Below are positions 25,609-34,141 of a stretch of 64,000 bases of DNA, one piece after another. The translations under genes and the position numbers were made by a program. Within the stretch, counting starts at the first letter, position 1. Each line of letters begins with the position of its first letter. The DNA comes from VRUE01 sp963764365 (lineage in GTDB: Bacteria; Actinomycetota; Thermoleophilia; Solirubrobacterales; 70-9): positions 310,001 to 374,000 of the forward strand of contig CAVXSI010000020.1 in NCBI GenBank assembly GCA_963764365.1, in the 5' to 3' direction. The notes beneath the pieces were generated by a model. The model saw only the letters and a list, made by a program, of their open reading frames with translations, made no database searches and was not told where the DNA came from.

Positions 25609-26885
25609 ACCCCGAGGCCTACCTCGACTCGCTCGAGCCGATCGGCTGGAAGCTCGGGCTGGAGCGGATGCACAGGCTGAGCACGCTGCTGGGCATGCCG
25701 CAGAACCGCTTCGCCTCGATCCACGTCGTCGGCACCAACGGCAAGTCCTCGGTGACGAGAATGGCAGCGGCGCTGCTCGAGGCGCACGGGGTCGGCGCCG
25801 GCGCCTGCTTCTCGCCGCACGCGTCGCGCTGGTCCGAACGGGTGCTGCTGCACGGCGAGGAGATCGACGCCGCCACCTTTGCCGCTGCGGTCGAGCGGGC
25901 CGCGCAGGCGGCCGAGACGGTGAACCGGAGCTTGGACGACGGTGAGGCCGTGACCCAGTTCGAGCTGGCGACCGCGGCCGCCTTCGTCGCCCTCGCCGCC
26001 GCCCGAGTCCAGGCGGCGGTGGTCGAGGCGGGGCTGGGGGGCCGGCTCGACGCGACCAACACGATCCCCTCGCGGGTCACCGTGCTGACCTCGGTCGGAC
26101 TCGATCACACCGAGTGGCTGGGCGAGACCGAGGAGGAGATCGCCGCCGAGAAGCTGGCGGTGCTGCGCGACCAGACGACCCTGGTGCTGGGCCGGGTCAG
26201 CCCGGCCGTGCGCGAGCTGGCCGAGCTGACGGCGGCGCAGCGCGGCGCCGAGCTGATCGTCGCTCCCGAGGATCCCGGCGAGGCGGTGCGGCTGCGGGCC
26301 ACGGGGCGGTTCCAGCGCCGCAACTTCGCCCTGGCCTGCGCCGCGGCGCAGGCTTTCCTCGGCGAGCTTGACCCCGAGCGGGTGGCCGCCGTCGCCGCCG
26401 GGGTCGCGATCCCCGGGCGCCTCGAGCGGGTCGCCGACGACCCACCGACCTACCTCGATGCCGCCCACAACCCAGACGGCGCCGCGGCACTCGCCGAAGC
26501 CTTGCCGGAAATCGCGTCCCCAGTCCAGCGCGGTAGACATTTGCGTCGCTATGCGAGCCAAATGCCCACCGCGCGGCCGCCGGTCGTGGCCTGCCTGGCG
26601 ATTCTCGCCGACAAGGACGCGGCGGCGATCGTCGCCGCCCTCGCTCCCGCCGTCACTCGCGTCGTCTGCACCGAACTCCCCGTCGGCGGGGCCCATCGGC
26701 CCTCGCTTGGGGCGGCGGAGCTCGCCAAGGTGTGCGCTGCGGCCGGGGTGGAAGCCGAGGCCGTGGCGGAGCTCGCGGAGGCGGTGGCTCGGGGGCGGGA
26801 GCTGGCCGCCGAGGCGGGCGGGGCCCTGCTCGTCGCCGGCTCTCACTACGCGCTTGCGCCCGCCCGGGCCGCTCTGGTCGGTTGA
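25605..26885 (+). CDS. folC: Bifunctional folylpolyglutamate synthase/dihydrofolate synthase
   Basis: The Mur-ligase-fold protein (426 residues from the proposed ATA start) begins EAYLDSLEPIGWKLGLERMH, the conserved FolC N-terminus, followed by the P-loop IHVVGTNGKSSVTRMAAALL, VVEAGLGGRLDATNT and VGLDHTEWLG. The C-terminal domain has YLDAAHNPDGAAALAEALPE. It adds glutamate to folates. Starting at the first ATG (25668) would remove the conserved first 21 residues, so upstream initiation is likely. A hairpin-encoded insertion (SPVQRGRHLRRYASQMPTAR) interrupts the C-terminal domain. Confidence 0.92.
   Translation: MDPEAYLDSLEPIGWKLGLERMHRLSTLLGMPQNRFASIHVVGTNGKSSVTRMAAALLEAHGVGAGACFSPHASRWSERVLLHGEEIDAATFAAAVERAAQAAETVNRSLDDGEAVTQFELATAAAFVALAAARVQAAVVEAGLGGRLDATNTIPSRVTVLTSVGLDHTEWLGETEEEIAAEKLAVLRDQTTLVLGRVSPAVRELAELTAAQRGAELIVAPEDPGEAVRLRATGRFQRRNFALACAAAQAFLGELDPERVAAVAAGVAIPGRLERVADDPPTYLDAAHNPDGAAALAEALPEIASPVQRGRHLRRYASQMPTARPPVVACLAILADKDAAAIVAALAPAVTRVVCTELPVGGAHRPSLGAAELAKVCAAAGVEAEAVAELAEAVARGRELAAEAGGALLVAGSHYALAPARAALVG
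26530..26572. repeat. Short hairpin with TAT loop inside folC, copy 2
   Basis: GCGGTAGACATTTGCGTCGC, loop TAT, GCGAGCCAAATGCCCACCGC: 16 of 20 arm positions pair. It is read in frame as part of FolC between the AHNPDG motif and the next strand, where the family normally has a short link. The TCGC-TAT-GCGA centre matches the other members of this family in reverse orientation. Confidence 0.6.
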
Positions 26886-26905
26886 GCGTATGCGAGGATT
26901 GCGAG

Positions 26906-27037
26906 GTGGATCAGACGAGCCCCAGAAGCGCCGGATCGCAACTGCTCTCGATGATGGCCCTGGTCGCCGCGGTCGTCGCCGCGGTGATCCTGATCTTCTT
27001 CGGCATCGGCTACCTGTTCGGCAGGTCGTTCCTGTGA
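26906..27037 (+). CDS. Small single-span membrane protein (43 aa)
   Basis: A GTG at 26906 opens a frame reading MDQTSPRSAGSQLLS then MMALVAAVVAAVILIFFGIG and YLFGRSFL. One strong membrane helix with an N-terminal polar segment is evident. It sits 20 bp after folC and 61 bp before the zinc-ribbon gene, all on one strand. I do not recognise a function. Coding is supported by the clean hydrophobic pattern and the compact spacing. Confidence 0.6.
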   Translation: MDQTSPRSAGSQLLSMMALVAAVVAAVILIFFGIGYLFGRSFL

Positions 27038-27098
27038 CAGGGTTCGCGCCCGAGGCGGCGAAGTAGACTCATCGCTCCCCCCGGCGGGGCTCCCAGCC

Positions 27099-27755
27099 AT
27101 GGCACTAGCGATCTTCGGCATCAGCAACGGCGGCCTCAACCTGGTCGTCAACCTCCTCATCCTGATGCTGGTCGTCGTCTGGCTGGCGCTGATCGTCTTC
27201 ACCTACCTCGACGCCAAGCGGCGCATCACCGACCCTTTCCTGATCGGCTGCGCGACCCTCGCCTCGTTCATCCCCTACATCGGCACCGCCGTCTACGCGA
27301 TCGTGCGGCCGCCGGAGTTCCTCGAAGACGCTCACGAACGCGAGCTCGAGATCGAAGCCGCGCAGCTGCGGGTGCGGCAGCTGAAAGCGTCCTCGTGCAC
27401 CGCCTGCGGCTTCCCGATCGAACGCAACTACATGCGCTGCCCGGACTGCGGGCACCGGCTCAAGGATCCCTGCCCGAGCTGCCGCAAGCCGGTCGACCCG
27501 CGCTGGTCGCTCTGCCCATACTGCGAGGAGCCGCTGCGCGCCCAGGAGCAGAAGCCGCGGCGGCGCAAATCCGCCGCGCCGCCGCGCGAGAAACGGAAAG
27601 CGCCGAAAGGCGACGCCGACCGCGCCAAGCGCGCCGCCCCGGCGGCCGAGCGCGAGCCTGTCCGCGAGCGCCCGCCGGCGAAAGAGCCTGAAAGAAAGCA
27701 ACGACCGCAAAGGAGCCCCAGCCGTGAGCCGGACCCTGATCCTCGTAAAGCCTGA
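27099..27755 (+). CDS. Membrane-anchored zinc-ribbon protein
   Basis: The 218-residue protein has two N-terminal membrane segments (LVVNLLILMLVVVWLALIVF and the stretch around FIPYIGTAVYAIV), a short helix, then two zinc ribbons: CTACGFPIERNYMRCPDCG and CPSCRKPVDPRWSLCPYC, each with paired CxxC motifs. The last 80 residues are highly basic and probably disordered. Similar zinc-ribbon membrane proteins are common but uncharacterised in actinobacteria. Its 3' end overlaps ndk by 32 nt in another frame, so the basic tail may be partly constrained by ndk. Confidence 0.8.
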   Translation: MALAIFGISNGGLNLVVNLLILMLVVVWLALIVFTYLDAKRRITDPFLIGCATLASFIPYIGTAVYAIVRPPEFLEDAHERELEIEAAQLRVRQLKASSCTACGFPIERNYMRCPDCGHRLKDPCPSCRKPVDPRWSLCPYCEEPLRAQEQKPRRRKSAAPPREKRKAPKGDADRAKRAAPAAEREPVRERPPAKEPERKQRPQRSPSREPDPDPRKA

Positions 27756-28131
27756 CGCCTTCGAACGCGCTCTCAGCGGCGAGGTGATCGCCCGGTTCGA
27801 GCGCAAGGGCCTGCGGGTCGTCGCCCTGAAGACGATGGTCGCGGTCGAGGAGATCGCCCACGCGCACTACGAGGAGCACACCGAGAAGCCGTTCTTCGGC
27901 GAGCTGGTCGAGTTCATCACCGGCGGCACCCTGGTGGCGATGGTGCTGGAGGGGACCGAGGCGGTGGCGGCGGCGCGGCAGGTGATCGGCGCGACCAACC
28001 CGGTCGAGGCGGCGCCGGGCTCGATCCGCGGCGATTACGCGCTCGAGGTGACCTTCAACATGGTGCATGGGTCCGACTCGGACGAGTCGGCCGAGCGTGA
28101 GATCGGCATCTGGTTCCCTGAGTTGGTCTAG
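27724..28131 (+). CDS. ndk: Nucleoside diphosphate kinase
   Basis: The 135-residue protein matches NDK throughout: RTLILVKPDAFERALSGEVI at the front, GPT-equivalent region GATNPVEAAPGSIRGDYALE, and the active-site histidine in NMVHGSDSDESAEREIGIWF. It transfers the gamma-phosphate among nucleoside triphosphates by a phosphohistidine intermediate. GTG start; the gene begins inside the end of the zinc-ribbon gene. A large hairpin element begins one base after its stop. Confidence 0.96.
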   Translation: MSRTLILVKPDAFERALSGEVIARFERKGLRVVALKTMVAVEEIAHAHYEEHTEKPFFGELVEFITGGTLVAMVLEGTEAVAAARQVIGATNPVEAAPGSIRGDYALEVTFNMVHGSDSDESAEREIGIWFPELV

Positions 28132-28132
28132 C

Positions 28133-28248
28133 AGCCGCGGCGTGGGCAAGGGGTTCCGCTTAACTTTTTCGCCGGGAACGGGCGGCTCTCGCCGACGCGG
28201 TCGGGCGAAAAAGTACAAGACGCTCCACCCCTTACCCACGCCACGGCT
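28133..28248 (+). repeat. Large hairpin element, type B copy 2 (fills ndk-maf gap)
   Basis: Left arm AGCCGCGGCGTGGGCAAGGG and right arm ending CCCTTACCCACGCCACGGCT pair over 22 bp with two mismatches, both of which would be G-U pairs in a minus-strand transcript. The inner stem is ACTTTTTCGCC/GGCGAAAAAGT with the family constants TTCCGCTTA and ACAAGACGCTCC. It begins one base after ndk and ends at the base before the maf start codon. Confidence 0.85.
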
Positions 28249-28812
28249 GTGAGCCCGGGCGTCACGCTTGCTTCGGGGTCGCCTCAGCGGAGGGAGATTC
28301 TCGAAAAGCTGGGGGTGGAGTTCGAGGTTGTGGTGCCCGGGGTCGAGGAGCTGGCGGGGGGCGAGCCTGAGGTTGAGGTGCTGGAGAACGCTCGGATGAA
28401 GGCTCGGGCGGTCAAGGCGGACGGGCTGGTGATCGCCTGCGATACGGATGTGGTCTTGGACGGCAGGGCTCTCGGAAAACCCGAGGACGAGGGCGACGCG
28501 CGCCGGTACCTGGAGCTGATGTCGGGACGGGCGCACGAGGTGCTGAGCGGGCTGGTGGTGCTGGACGGCGGCGAGGAGCGGAGCGGGCTGGAACGGACGA
28601 CCGTCGTGTTCCGGGAGCTGGACGAGGCGGCGAAGGAGCGGTACGTGCGGTTCGGGGAGTGGCGGGGGCGGTCGGGCGGGTATGCGATCCAGACGCTCGG
28701 GTCGACGCTGGTCGAGCGGCTGGAGGGGAGCGTCTCGAACGTGGTCGGGCTGCCCGTGGGCCTGCTGGCCGAGTTGGCGCCGGAGCTGCTCGAGCGCGGC
28801 TCAGCTGCGTAG
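28249..28812 (+). CDS. maf: Maf-like nucleotide pyrophosphatase
   Basis: The 187-residue protein has the Maf signature LASGSPQRREILEKLGVEF at the front, the NARMKARAV helix, IACDTDVVLDGRALGKPEDE and YAIQTLGSTLVERLEGSVSN VVGLP near the end. Maf proteins hydrolyse non-canonical or modified nucleoside triphosphates (often dTTP/UTP). GTG start directly after the hairpin element, which leaves no room for a separate Shine-Dalgarno site outside it. It converges with the HD-GYP gene, overlapping by 12 nt. Confidence 0.92.
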   Translation: MSPGVTLASGSPQRREILEKLGVEFEVVVPGVEELAGGEPEVEVLENARMKARAVKADGLVIACDTDVVLDGRALGKPEDEGDARRYLELMSGRAHEVLSGLVVLDGGEERSGLERTTVVFRELDEAAKERYVRFGEWRGRSGGYAIQTLGSTLVERLEGSVSNVVGLPVGLLAELAPELLERGSAA

Positions 28813-29895
28813 CGAGACGGCGTCGTCGAGGTTCTCCAGCAGGGCGTCGACGATCTCCGGGTCGAAGTGGGTTCCACGCTCCGACGCGATCGTCTCCTTC
28901 GTCTCCTCGACGGTGAAGGCCGGCCGGTAGGGCCGGTCGCTGAGCAGGGCGTCGAAGACGTCGGCGACTGCGGCGATCCGCCCTTCGATCGGGATCTCGG
29001 CGCCCTCGAGCCCCTGCGGGTAGCCGCTGCCGTCGAACCACTCGTGGTGGGCGAGGGCGATCGTCGCCGCCATCCGCAACAGCTCGCTCTCGGAGTCGTC
29101 GAGGATTTCGTGACCGACCACCGTGTGAACCTGCATCCGCTTGCGCTCGCTGGCGGTCAGCGGGCCCCGCTTGTGCAGGACGCTGTCCGGCGTGGCTATC
29201 TTGCCGACGTCGTGCATCGGCGCCGCCGCCCGCAGCAGCAGCACCCGCTCGGGGTCGAGTCCCAGCCGCTGTCCGAGCAGTGCCGAGATCGAGGCCATGC
29301 GGTCGATGTGGCGGCCGGTCTCGGGGTCGTGCATCTCGATCGCCCGGGCGAGCCGTTCGACCGTCTCCTGCCGCGAGCGCCGCAGGTCGGCGATCGCCTT
29401 GCGCTGCGCGTCGATCAGCTCGTGGCGCAGCGCCTCGGTCTTTTCCTCGGCGCTGCCGAGCAGAGCCGAATGGCGTGCCTTCTCGTCCAACTCGAGCCGG
29501 TGCTGGCGCAGGGATTTGGCGACCGTGATCTGCAGCTGCCCCGGCCAGAACGGCTTCACGAGATAGCCGTGGGCGCCGAGGCGGAAGGCCTGTTCGGCGA
29601 TCTCGGGATCGTCGACTCCGGTCACCATCACGATCGCTGTTCGCGGGTGTTTGCGGGCGATCTCCTCGACCAGCACCAGTCCCGACTCGCCCGGCATCTG
29701 GATGTCGCAGAGGGCCAGGTCGAACGGCTCCCCGGCGAGCTTCTCGCGCGCCTCGGCGACGCTGGTCGCCGGCTCGCACCGGTAGCGGTCGCCGAGCGAG
29801 CGCTCGACCAGCCTCAGCACCTCGGGCCGGTCGTCGGTGGCGAGGATGCGGGGCCTCGTCCCGTTCGAGCCGGCGACCTCGGTCGCGGTGCTCAT
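28801..29895 (-). CDS. Response regulator with HD-GYP domain
   Basis: The 364-residue protein has an N-terminal receiver domain (phospho-acceptor D64 in LALCDIQMPGESG), a coiled-coil linker (about 125-170) and a C-terminal HD-GYP domain with MHDVGK and HHEWFDGSGYP. HD-GYP proteins usually hydrolyse cyclic di-GMP. It overlaps the upstream kinase gene by 4 nt (ATGA), so the kinase is its probable partner. All canonical HD and GYP residues seem present, suggesting an active phosphodiesterase. Confidence 0.92.
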   Translation of the reverse strand: MSTATEVAGSNGTRPRILATDDRPEVLRLVERSLGDRYRCEPATSVAEAREKLAGEPFDLALCDIQMPGESGLVLVEEIARKHPRTAIVMVTGVDDPEIAEQAFRLGAHGYLVKPFWPGQLQITVAKSLRQHRLELDEKARHSALLGSAEEKTEALRHELIDAQRKAIADLRRSRQETVERLARAIEMHDPETGRHIDRMASISALLGQRLGLDPERVLLLRAAAPMHDVGKIATPDSVLHKRGPLTASERKRMQVHTVVGHEILDDSESELLRMAATIALAHHEWFDGSGYPQGLEGAEIPIEGRIAAVADVFDALLSDRPYRPAFTVEETKETIASERGTHFDPEIVDALLENLDDAVSLRS

Positions 29896-31469
29896 CCCGC
29901 CACCGCCCCCGGCGGCTCGAGCAGGTCGCCCACCGCCTTCAGCAGGGTGCGGGCGTTGAACGGCTTCTCGATGAAGTCGCAGTGCTCACTCTCGGTCAGC
30001 GCCTGCGGGGCGAGGACTTCGTGGCTGTAGCCGGACATGTAGACGACCCGCAGGTCCGGTCGCAGCTCCCGCGCCCGCTCGACCAGCTCGGTGCCGAGCA
30101 TCTCGGGCATGACCACGTCGGTCAGCAGCAGGTCGATCTTCTGCTCGCGGCGGCCGCATATCTCCATGGCCTCGCTGCCACGCGCCGTCCCGATCACCGC
30201 GTAGCCGCCCTTGGCCAGGATCCGTTCGGCCATCCGCCGCACGAATGGCTCATCCTCCACCACCAGCACCACCTCGCCGTGCCCGGCCGAGCGGGCGGAT
30301 CGCGGCGGCGGCGAGGGCGCCGGGACGACCGCGGTCGCCGGCAGGTGGACCTTGACCGTGGTGCCGATTCCCGGCTCGGAGTAGACGTCGAGCCGACCGC
30401 CGGCGCCGGTGACGATCCCGTAGACGGTTGCCAGACCGAGCCCGGTCCCGTCGGGCTTGGTTGTGAAGAAGGGCTCGAAGGCGCGGTCGGCGGTCTCCGT
30501 GTCCATGCCGACCCCGGTGTCGCTGACCTTGAGTCGGACGTAGCGGCCGGGGGCGGTGTCGGGGTGCATGTAGGCGAACTCGTCGTCCAGTTCGGCATTG
30601 TCGGCCTCGATCAGCAGCCGGCCGCCGTCGGGCATCGCATCCCGGGCGTTGACCGAGAGGTTGACCAGCACCTGCTCGACCTGGCCCGGGTCGGCTTCGA
30701 TCGCCCACAGCTTCTCGTCGAGCAGGACATCCAGTTCGACCCGCTCGCCGAGCGCCCGGTGCAACAGATTCTCCAGCTCGCCGATCAGCGCGATCAGGTC
30801 GAGCACCTCGGGCTTGACCGTCTCGCGGCGGCTGAAGATCAGCAGCTGCCGGGTCAGCGCCGCCGCGCGCTCGGCGGCGCGGCGGATCTCCTCGATGTCA
30901 CCGTGGGCCCGCGAGTCGGGCTCGAGCTCGTCGGCGACGAACTCGGCATAGTTCATGATCACGCCGAGGATGTTGTTGAAGTCGTGGGCGATGCCGCCAG
31001 CGAGCTGACCGACGCTCTCCAGCCGTCGCGCCCGCTGAAGCTCGTCCTGGAGCGCCCTTTCGTGCTCGTTTTCGGCCCGCTCGCTGATGTCGCGCACGGC
31101 GGCGGTGGCGATCGTCTCACCGTCCAGCTCGAGGTGGGAGAGGCTGACCTCGATCGGGAACTCGGCGCCGTCACGGCGCAGCGCGAACAGCGCGACCCCG
31201 CCGCCCATCGGCCGCGCGCGGGGCGCTTCGAAGAAGCCATGGCGGCGGTCGGTGTGCGCGAGCCGGAAGCGCTTCGGGACGAGCGTCTCGAGCGTCTCGC
31301 CGATCAGCTCGCCGCGTTCGTAGCCGAAGATGACCTCGGCCTGGCGATTGACGAGGACGATCTTGCCGTCGGACCCGACGCCGAGGATCGCGTCGGGAAC
31401 GCATTCGAGAAAATGCTCGAAGGTCGAGCCGGTTCCTTCTGATCTGGTTGAGTCCGGCCCTTCTGGCAC
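29892..31469 (-). CDS. PAS-domain hybrid sensor histidine kinase with receiver domain
   Basis: The 525-residue soluble protein has a PAS domain (about 15-130; VPDAILGVGSDGKIVLVNRQ), a HisKA domain with H162 in GGIAHDFNNILGV, an HATPase domain (VNLSVNARDAMPDGG, SDTGVGMD, GTGLGLATVYG) and a C-terminal receiver (VVLVVEDEPFVRRM, LLLTDVVMPEMLG). No membrane segment is seen, so the signal is probably cytosolic. HDFNN-type kinases are common in soil bacteria. It forms a two-gene unit with the HD-GYP regulator. Confidence 0.92.
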   Translation of the reverse strand: MPEGPDSTRSEGTGSTFEHFLECVPDAILGVGSDGKIVLVNRQAEVIFGYERGELIGETLETLVPKRFRLAHTDRRHGFFEAPRARPMGGGVALFALRRDGAEFPIEVSLSHLELDGETIATAAVRDISERAENEHERALQDELQRARRLESVGQLAGGIAHDFNNILGVIMNYAEFVADELEPDSRAHGDIEEIRRAAERAAALTRQLLIFSRRETVKPEVLDLIALIGELENLLHRALGERVELDVLLDEKLWAIEADPGQVEQVLVNLSVNARDAMPDGGRLLIEADNAELDDEFAYMHPDTAPGRYVRLKVSDTGVGMDTETADRAFEPFFTTKPDGTGLGLATVYGIVTGAGGRLDVYSEPGIGTTVKVHLPATAVVPAPSPPPRSARSAGHGEVVLVVEDEPFVRRMAERILAKGGYAVIGTARGSEAMEICGRREQKIDLLLTDVVMPEMLGTELVERARELRPDLRVVYMSGYSHEVLAPQALTESEHCDFIEKPFNARTLLKAVGDLLEPPGAVAG

Positions 31470-31514
31470 CGGGGATACCGCCTGTCATCTGCGAGCATTG
31501 CTCTGAACACGCTG

Positions 31515-31520
31515 ATTATA
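31515..31520 (-). promoter_or_regulatory. Candidate -10 element for the kinase/HD-GYP unit
   Basis: On the minus strand TATAAT stands 46 nt before the kinase start in an AT-rich stretch (31500-31600). A clear -35 box is not visible. The same intergenic region (31470-31652) must also carry the mreB promoter on the other strand. Confidence 0.4.
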
Positions 31521-31652
31521 CGTTTCAATCGCTGAAAATGCTAGTTGGGATTGAATTAAGCCTGAATCGGATTAAGTCGTTGGCCGATTTCATTCGAACT
31601 CGGGGCCGGGCTTGGCCATCTGGGATGATTGCGCTGCAATTCCCGCAAACGC

Positions 31653-32702
31653 ATGGGCATCTTCAGCTACTTCACCAGACTCGGCGGCCGCGACATGGCG
31701 GTCGACCTCGGCACGGCAAACACCCTCGTCTACGTGCGGGGGCGCGGCATTGTGCTCTCCGAGCCCTCGGTGGTGGCGATCGACTCGCGCACCGGCCAGG
31801 TCCACGCGGTCGGGGTCGAAGCGAAGCGGATGCTGGGGCGGACGCCGGGCTCGATCACCGCGATCCGGCCGCTGAAGGACGGCGTGATCGCCGACTTCGA
31901 CGTCACCGAGCAGATGCTGCGGCACTTCATCAAACAGGTCCACTCCAACCGCTTCGCCCACCCGCGGGTGGTCGTCTGCGTTCCCTCCGGGGTGACCGGG
32001 GTGGAGAAGCGGGCGGTCGAGGAGGCCTGCCTCTCGGCCGGCGCCCGCAAGGCCTATCTGATCGAGGAGCCGATGGCGGCGGCGATCGGTGCCGGCCTGC
32101 CGGTCGCCGAGCCGACCGGCTCGCTGATCGTCGATGTCGGCGGCGGCACCACCGAGGTGGCGGTGATCTCGCTCGGCGGGATCGTCGTCTCGCAGTCGAT
32201 CCGCGTCGGCGGCGACGAGCTCGACGAGGCGATCGTCCACCACTGCAAGCAGCGCTACAAGCTGGCGATCGGCACGCAGACGGCGGAGGAGGTGAAGCTC
32301 GAGGCCGGCTCGGCCTCGCAGCTCGCCGAGGAGGTCGAGGTCGAGATCCGCGGGCGCGACCTGGTCTCCGGGCTGCCGAAGACGATCACGCTCGGGTCGG
32401 CCGAGGTGCGCGAGGCGCTCGACGAGCCGATCAGCCACATCGTCGACGCCGTCAAGGACACCCTCGACCGTACCCCGCCGGAGCTGGCGGGGGACATCAT
32501 GGACCGAGGCATTACCCTTGCGGGCGGCGGTGCGCTCCTGCAAGGGCTCGAACAGCGCCTGCGCGACGAGTGCCAGATGCCCTGCCAGCTGGCAGAGTCG
32601 CCGTTGACGTGTGTGGCCGTCGGCTCCGGGATCTCCCTGGAGGAGTTCGAGACCATCCATCGGGCCAGCAAGATGAACTCGGGTACGGCGCGCGTTGCTT
32701 AG
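31653..32702 (+). CDS. mreB: Rod shape-determining protein MreB
   Basis: The 349-residue actin homologue starts MGIFSYFTRLGGRDMAVDLG with the phosphate-1 loop DLGTANTLVYV, then VCVPSGVTGVEKRAVEEA, the phosphate-2 loop LIVDVGGGTTEVAVISLGG and the adenosine motif ITLAGGGALLQGLEQRL. It forms membrane-bound filaments that guide lateral wall synthesis. The longer frame from 31629 is unlikely; the ATG at 31653 gives the typical MreB N-terminus. First gene of the mreBCD-mrdA-rodA cluster. Confidence 0.96.
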   Translation: MGIFSYFTRLGGRDMAVDLGTANTLVYVRGRGIVLSEPSVVAIDSRTGQVHAVGVEAKRMLGRTPGSITAIRPLKDGVIADFDVTEQMLRHFIKQVHSNRFAHPRVVVCVPSGVTGVEKRAVEEACLSAGARKAYLIEEPMAAAIGAGLPVAEPTGSLIVDVGGGTTEVAVISLGGIVVSQSIRVGGDELDEAIVHHCKQRYKLAIGTQTAEEVKLEAGSASQLAEEVEVEIRGRDLVSGLPKTITLGSAEVREALDEPISHIVDAVKDTLDRTPPELAGDIMDRGITLAGGGALLQGLEQRLRDECQMPCQLAESPLTCVAVGSGISLEEFETIHRASKMNSGTARVA

Positions 32703-32740
32703 CCGCCGTTCAGACAAAGCGCCAAACCTAGGGCTCAGCC

Positions 32741-33592
32741 GTGTATCGCAAACAAGTACGCCGCCGTAGAGCGGTACTGACGCTCCTGATCATCGGGTCC
32801 TTCGCCCTGCTGACGGTCACCTACGGGCAGAGCTCCGGTGGCCTGCAGCGGGGCGTCAGCACGGTCTTCGGCCCCCTGCAGACCGTCGCCGACCGCGCCC
32901 TGAAGCCGGCCCGCGACATGGTCGACTGGTTCGACAAGACCTTCCAGGCGCGGGGCGAAAACAGCCGCCTCAAGTCGGAACTGGCGAAGACGCGGGAACA
33001 GGCGGTCGCCGGCCAGGCGGCGCTGCAGGAAGACGGGCAGCTGCGCAAGCTGGTCGAACTCGATCGCGCCCCGCCGCTCGCCGCCTCCGCCTACACGCCG
33101 GTCACCGGCCGGGTGATCGCCCGCTCGCCGACCGTCTGGCAGGCGGCGGTGACCGTCGACGTCGGCAGCCACGACGGCGTCCACGTCGACGACCCGGTGA
33201 TCGGCGGCGACGGCCTGGTCGGCCGCGTCGCATCGGTCGAGGGCGGCTCGGCGCAGGTGATGCTGATCACCGACCACACCAGCGCCGTCTCGGCCAAGGT
33301 TTTGCCGGGCGGCGTGCAGGGGGTGATGCGCCCCGACATCGGCGACCCGGAAACGCTGATCCTCGACTTCATCGACTCGAGCAGGCGCGTGCACCGCGGC
33401 CAGACCGTGGTCACCGCCGGCTGGCGCGCCCAGGGGCTCGCCTCGCTGTTCCCGCCCGGGCTGCCGATCGGCGAAGTGACCCACGCCTCGATCGTCGAAC
33501 AGGAGGCCAGCCAGCAGGTCGAACTGCGACCCTTCGCCGACCTCGCCAACCTCGAGCCGCTGCAGGTCCTGACCGGGGGCTCGCGAGGTTGA
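32741..33592 (+). CDS. mreC: Rod shape-determining protein MreC
   Basis: The 283-residue protein has one N-terminal membrane helix (AVLTLLIIGSFALLTVTYG), a coiled coil (about 70-110; ENSRLKSELAKTREQ) and the periplasmic-type beta domains with VIARSPTVWQAAVTVDVGSH and DDPVIGGDGLVGRVASV. MreC links MreB to PBP2 and RodA. GTG start, 38 bp after mreB. Its stop overlaps the TTG start of mreD. Confidence 0.93.
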   Translation: MYRKQVRRRRAVLTLLIIGSFALLTVTYGQSSGGLQRGVSTVFGPLQTVADRALKPARDMVDWFDKTFQARGENSRLKSELAKTREQAVAGQAALQEDGQLRKLVELDRAPPLAASAYTPVTGRVIARSPTVWQAAVTVDVGSHDGVHVDDPVIGGDGLVGRVASVEGGSAQVMLITDHTSAVSAKVLPGGVQGVMRPDIGDPETLILDFIDSSRRVHRGQTVVTAGWRAQGLASLFPPGLPIGEVTHASIVEQEASQQVELRPFADLANLEPLQVLTGGSRG

Positions 33593-34137
33593 TCGTCACC
33601 CCGAAGATCTTCGCCCGCCTGGTCGCGATCGCGGTCCTCGGCGTGCTGCTGCAGCTCTCCTTCTTCTCGCGGGTCGAGCTGCTGCACACCAGCCCCGACG
33701 TGCTGCCGGCGCTGGTGATCTCGCTCGGCCTTCTCGGCGGCAGCATGACCGGCGCCGTCTCGGGTTTCTCGATCGGCCTGCTCGTCGACTGCCTGCTGGT
33801 CGCGCCGCTCGGCGGCTCCTCGCTGGTCCTGCTCGCCGCCGGCTACCTCGCCGGCCTGTTCCGCGAACGCTTCGAGATCCACAGCGCTCTGGTGCCGCCG
33901 CTGCTCTGCATGGGCCTGACCCTGTTCGCCGAGCTCGGCTTCGCGCTGGTCCAGCTGATGCTCGGCGTCGACGCCCCGGTCAGCGCGCTGATCGTCCGCG
34001 ACCTGCTGCTGAAGAGCATCTACGCCTTCTTCCTCGGCTGGCCGATCTACCTGCTGCTGCGGCGGCTGCTGCGACCTGCTCTGGTCGAGGAGCCGAAGGC
34101 GAGCCGCGGCCGGCAGCCGACCGTGATCGGGGCCTGA
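33589..34137 (+). CDS. mreD: Rod shape-determining protein MreD
   Basis: The 182-residue protein has about five membrane helices and the MreD landmarks LLQLSFFSRVELLHTSPDVL and the GFSIGLLVDCLLVAPLGGSS motif. It is an integral component of the elongation complex. The TTG start overlaps the mreC stop (TTGA). Assignment rests on both sequence and its place between mreC and mrdA. Confidence 0.9.
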   Translation: MIVTPKIFARLVAIAVLGVLLQLSFFSRVELLHTSPDVLPALVISLGLLGGSMTGAVSGFSIGLLVDCLLVAPLGGSSLVLLAAGYLAGLFRERFEIHSALVPPLLCMGLTLFAELGFALVQLMLGVDAPVSALIVRDLLLKSIYAFFLGWPIYLLLRRLLRPALVEEPKASRGRQPTVIGA

Positions 34138-34141
34138 GGCG

